60,036 nt of DNA, from assembly GCA_019637175.1 (NCBI GenBank), contig JAHBWD010000055.1, positions 1 through 60,036 of the forward strand, written 5' to 3'. Shown here piece after piece: positions 59,823-60,036 of this stretch. The stretch comes from Labilithrix sp. (lineage in GTDB: Bacteria > Myxococcota_A > Polyangia > Polyangiales > Polyangiaceae). Below the pieces are notes generated by a model that saw nothing but the letters and a program-made list of their open reading frames with translations, made no database searches and was not told the DNA's origin. Each line of letters starts with the position of its first letter. The stretch's first letter is position 1. The translations under genes and the position numbers were made by a program.

Positions 59823-60036
59823 CATGCCCCTTTCTTCGCCTGGGCCTCCGTGGAAGGCCGGGTCTTGGCATTTGGGATCGCGGCTCGGACGACGTCGGTT
59901 AGTCGGACACGCTCGTTGGTGATGGCTTGTTCCCACACAGCGATGGTTCCACGCACTGCCTCGTACGCCGAACTGATCTTGGTTTCCGCCGCCGAACACA
60001 GGTCTTCGTCGCGGCGGTAATCGTTGTCCTCCCGCG
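59822..60036 (-). CDS. C-terminal end of an unknown protein, 5' part beyond window
   Basis: The last 71 codons (frame beginning at 60034, stop TCA on the plus strand at 59822-59824). The sequence is helical and charged: REDNDYRRDEDLCSAAETKI, SSAYEAVRGTIAVWEQAITN, VRLTDVVRAAIPNAKTRPS, ending QAKKGA. Codon use is less GC-biased than elsewhere in the window, and the gene ends in a good hairpin. No family recognised. Its position beyond a broken tRNA suggests it belongs to an integrated element. Confidence 0.6.
   Translation of the reverse strand, partial: REDNDYRRDEDLCSAAETKISSAYEAVRGTIAVWEQAITNERVRLTDVVRAAIPNAKTRPSTEAQAKKGA

Noticed and set aside
59724..59999. 91-codon minus-strand frame at the right edge
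   Set aside because: Runs through the terminator hairpin and overlaps the better frame ending at 59822; composition is Cys/Arg/Pro-rich and unlike a protein.

Overview
The window looks like chromosomal DNA from a large-genome, very GC-rich myxobacterium (Myxococcota, probably class Polyangia). This is inferred from gene content and codon use, not from a marker gene. The signs are a membrane-anchored PEGA-type Ser/Thr kinase, a degenerate second kinase, many lipoproteins with low-complexity linkers, an AgmX/PglI-type protein, lone outer-membrane barrels, and many GTG/TTG starts with 4-bp start/stop overlaps.

Layout. 1-10.3 kb: the 5' part of a lipoprotein gene, a PEGA kinase, a KefB-like cation/H+ antiporter, a fused transporter/spermidine-synthase-like protein, asparagine synthetase, a small lipoprotein and a TPR protein. 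10.4-17.5 kb: a decayed toxin-antitoxin-like locus, an sdhCAB succinate dehydrogenase operon, a large lipoprotein, glutaryl-CoA dehydrogenase and TrmL. 17.6-25.5 kb: a Kazal-like lipoprotein with a Gly-Ser-Thr repeat tract, a barrel protein overlapping a cytochrome P460 gene, two membrane proteins, pterin dehydratase, RNase III, a PpiC foldase with a small basic protein, and a pseudokinase. 25.6-31.6 kb is the most disturbed part: a double DUF4265 protein, an unknown gene, and a complete IS21-family element (istA/istB, 2438 bp) that splits a DUF1444-like membrane protein. 31.6-48.1 kb: a two-barrel outer membrane protein, an AgmX/PglI lipoprotein, a TerB-like/PP2C pair, a lipoprotein/copper-monooxygenase/TetR operon, an orphan DNA methyltransferase, a lone secretin-type STN lipoprotein overlapping a Ski2-like helicase, a small sigma-factor-like protein, and several envelope or zinc-ribbon proteins.

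The strongest candidate for an undescribed system is 48.1-57.9 kb. Eight minus-strand genes, most overlapping by exactly 4 bp, encode two different ATP-grasp ligases, a GT4 glycosyltransferase, a two-part (GNAT-like plus methyltransferase) protein, a 2OG-Fe(II) oxygenase, a MATE exporter and two GNAT proteins. This reads as a compact pathway that ligates, glycosylates, methylates, oxidises and exports a small peptide-like molecule. Its promoter has a perfect TTGACA box and a 12-bp palindrome filling the spacer next to it. A two-component system is transcribed divergently, with its own inverted repeat in the shared 187-bp intergenic region.

The right end holds a DUF1877-like gene, a lipoprotein, and the 5' half of a tRNA-Ser(UGA) gene whose 3' half is missing. 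Beyond that are helically phased repeats, a terminator hairpin and the end of an unknown gene, which look like the edge of an integrated element. Across the window several genes have a -35/-10 pair placed so that transcription would begin at or next to the start codon, so leaderless mRNAs may be common here.
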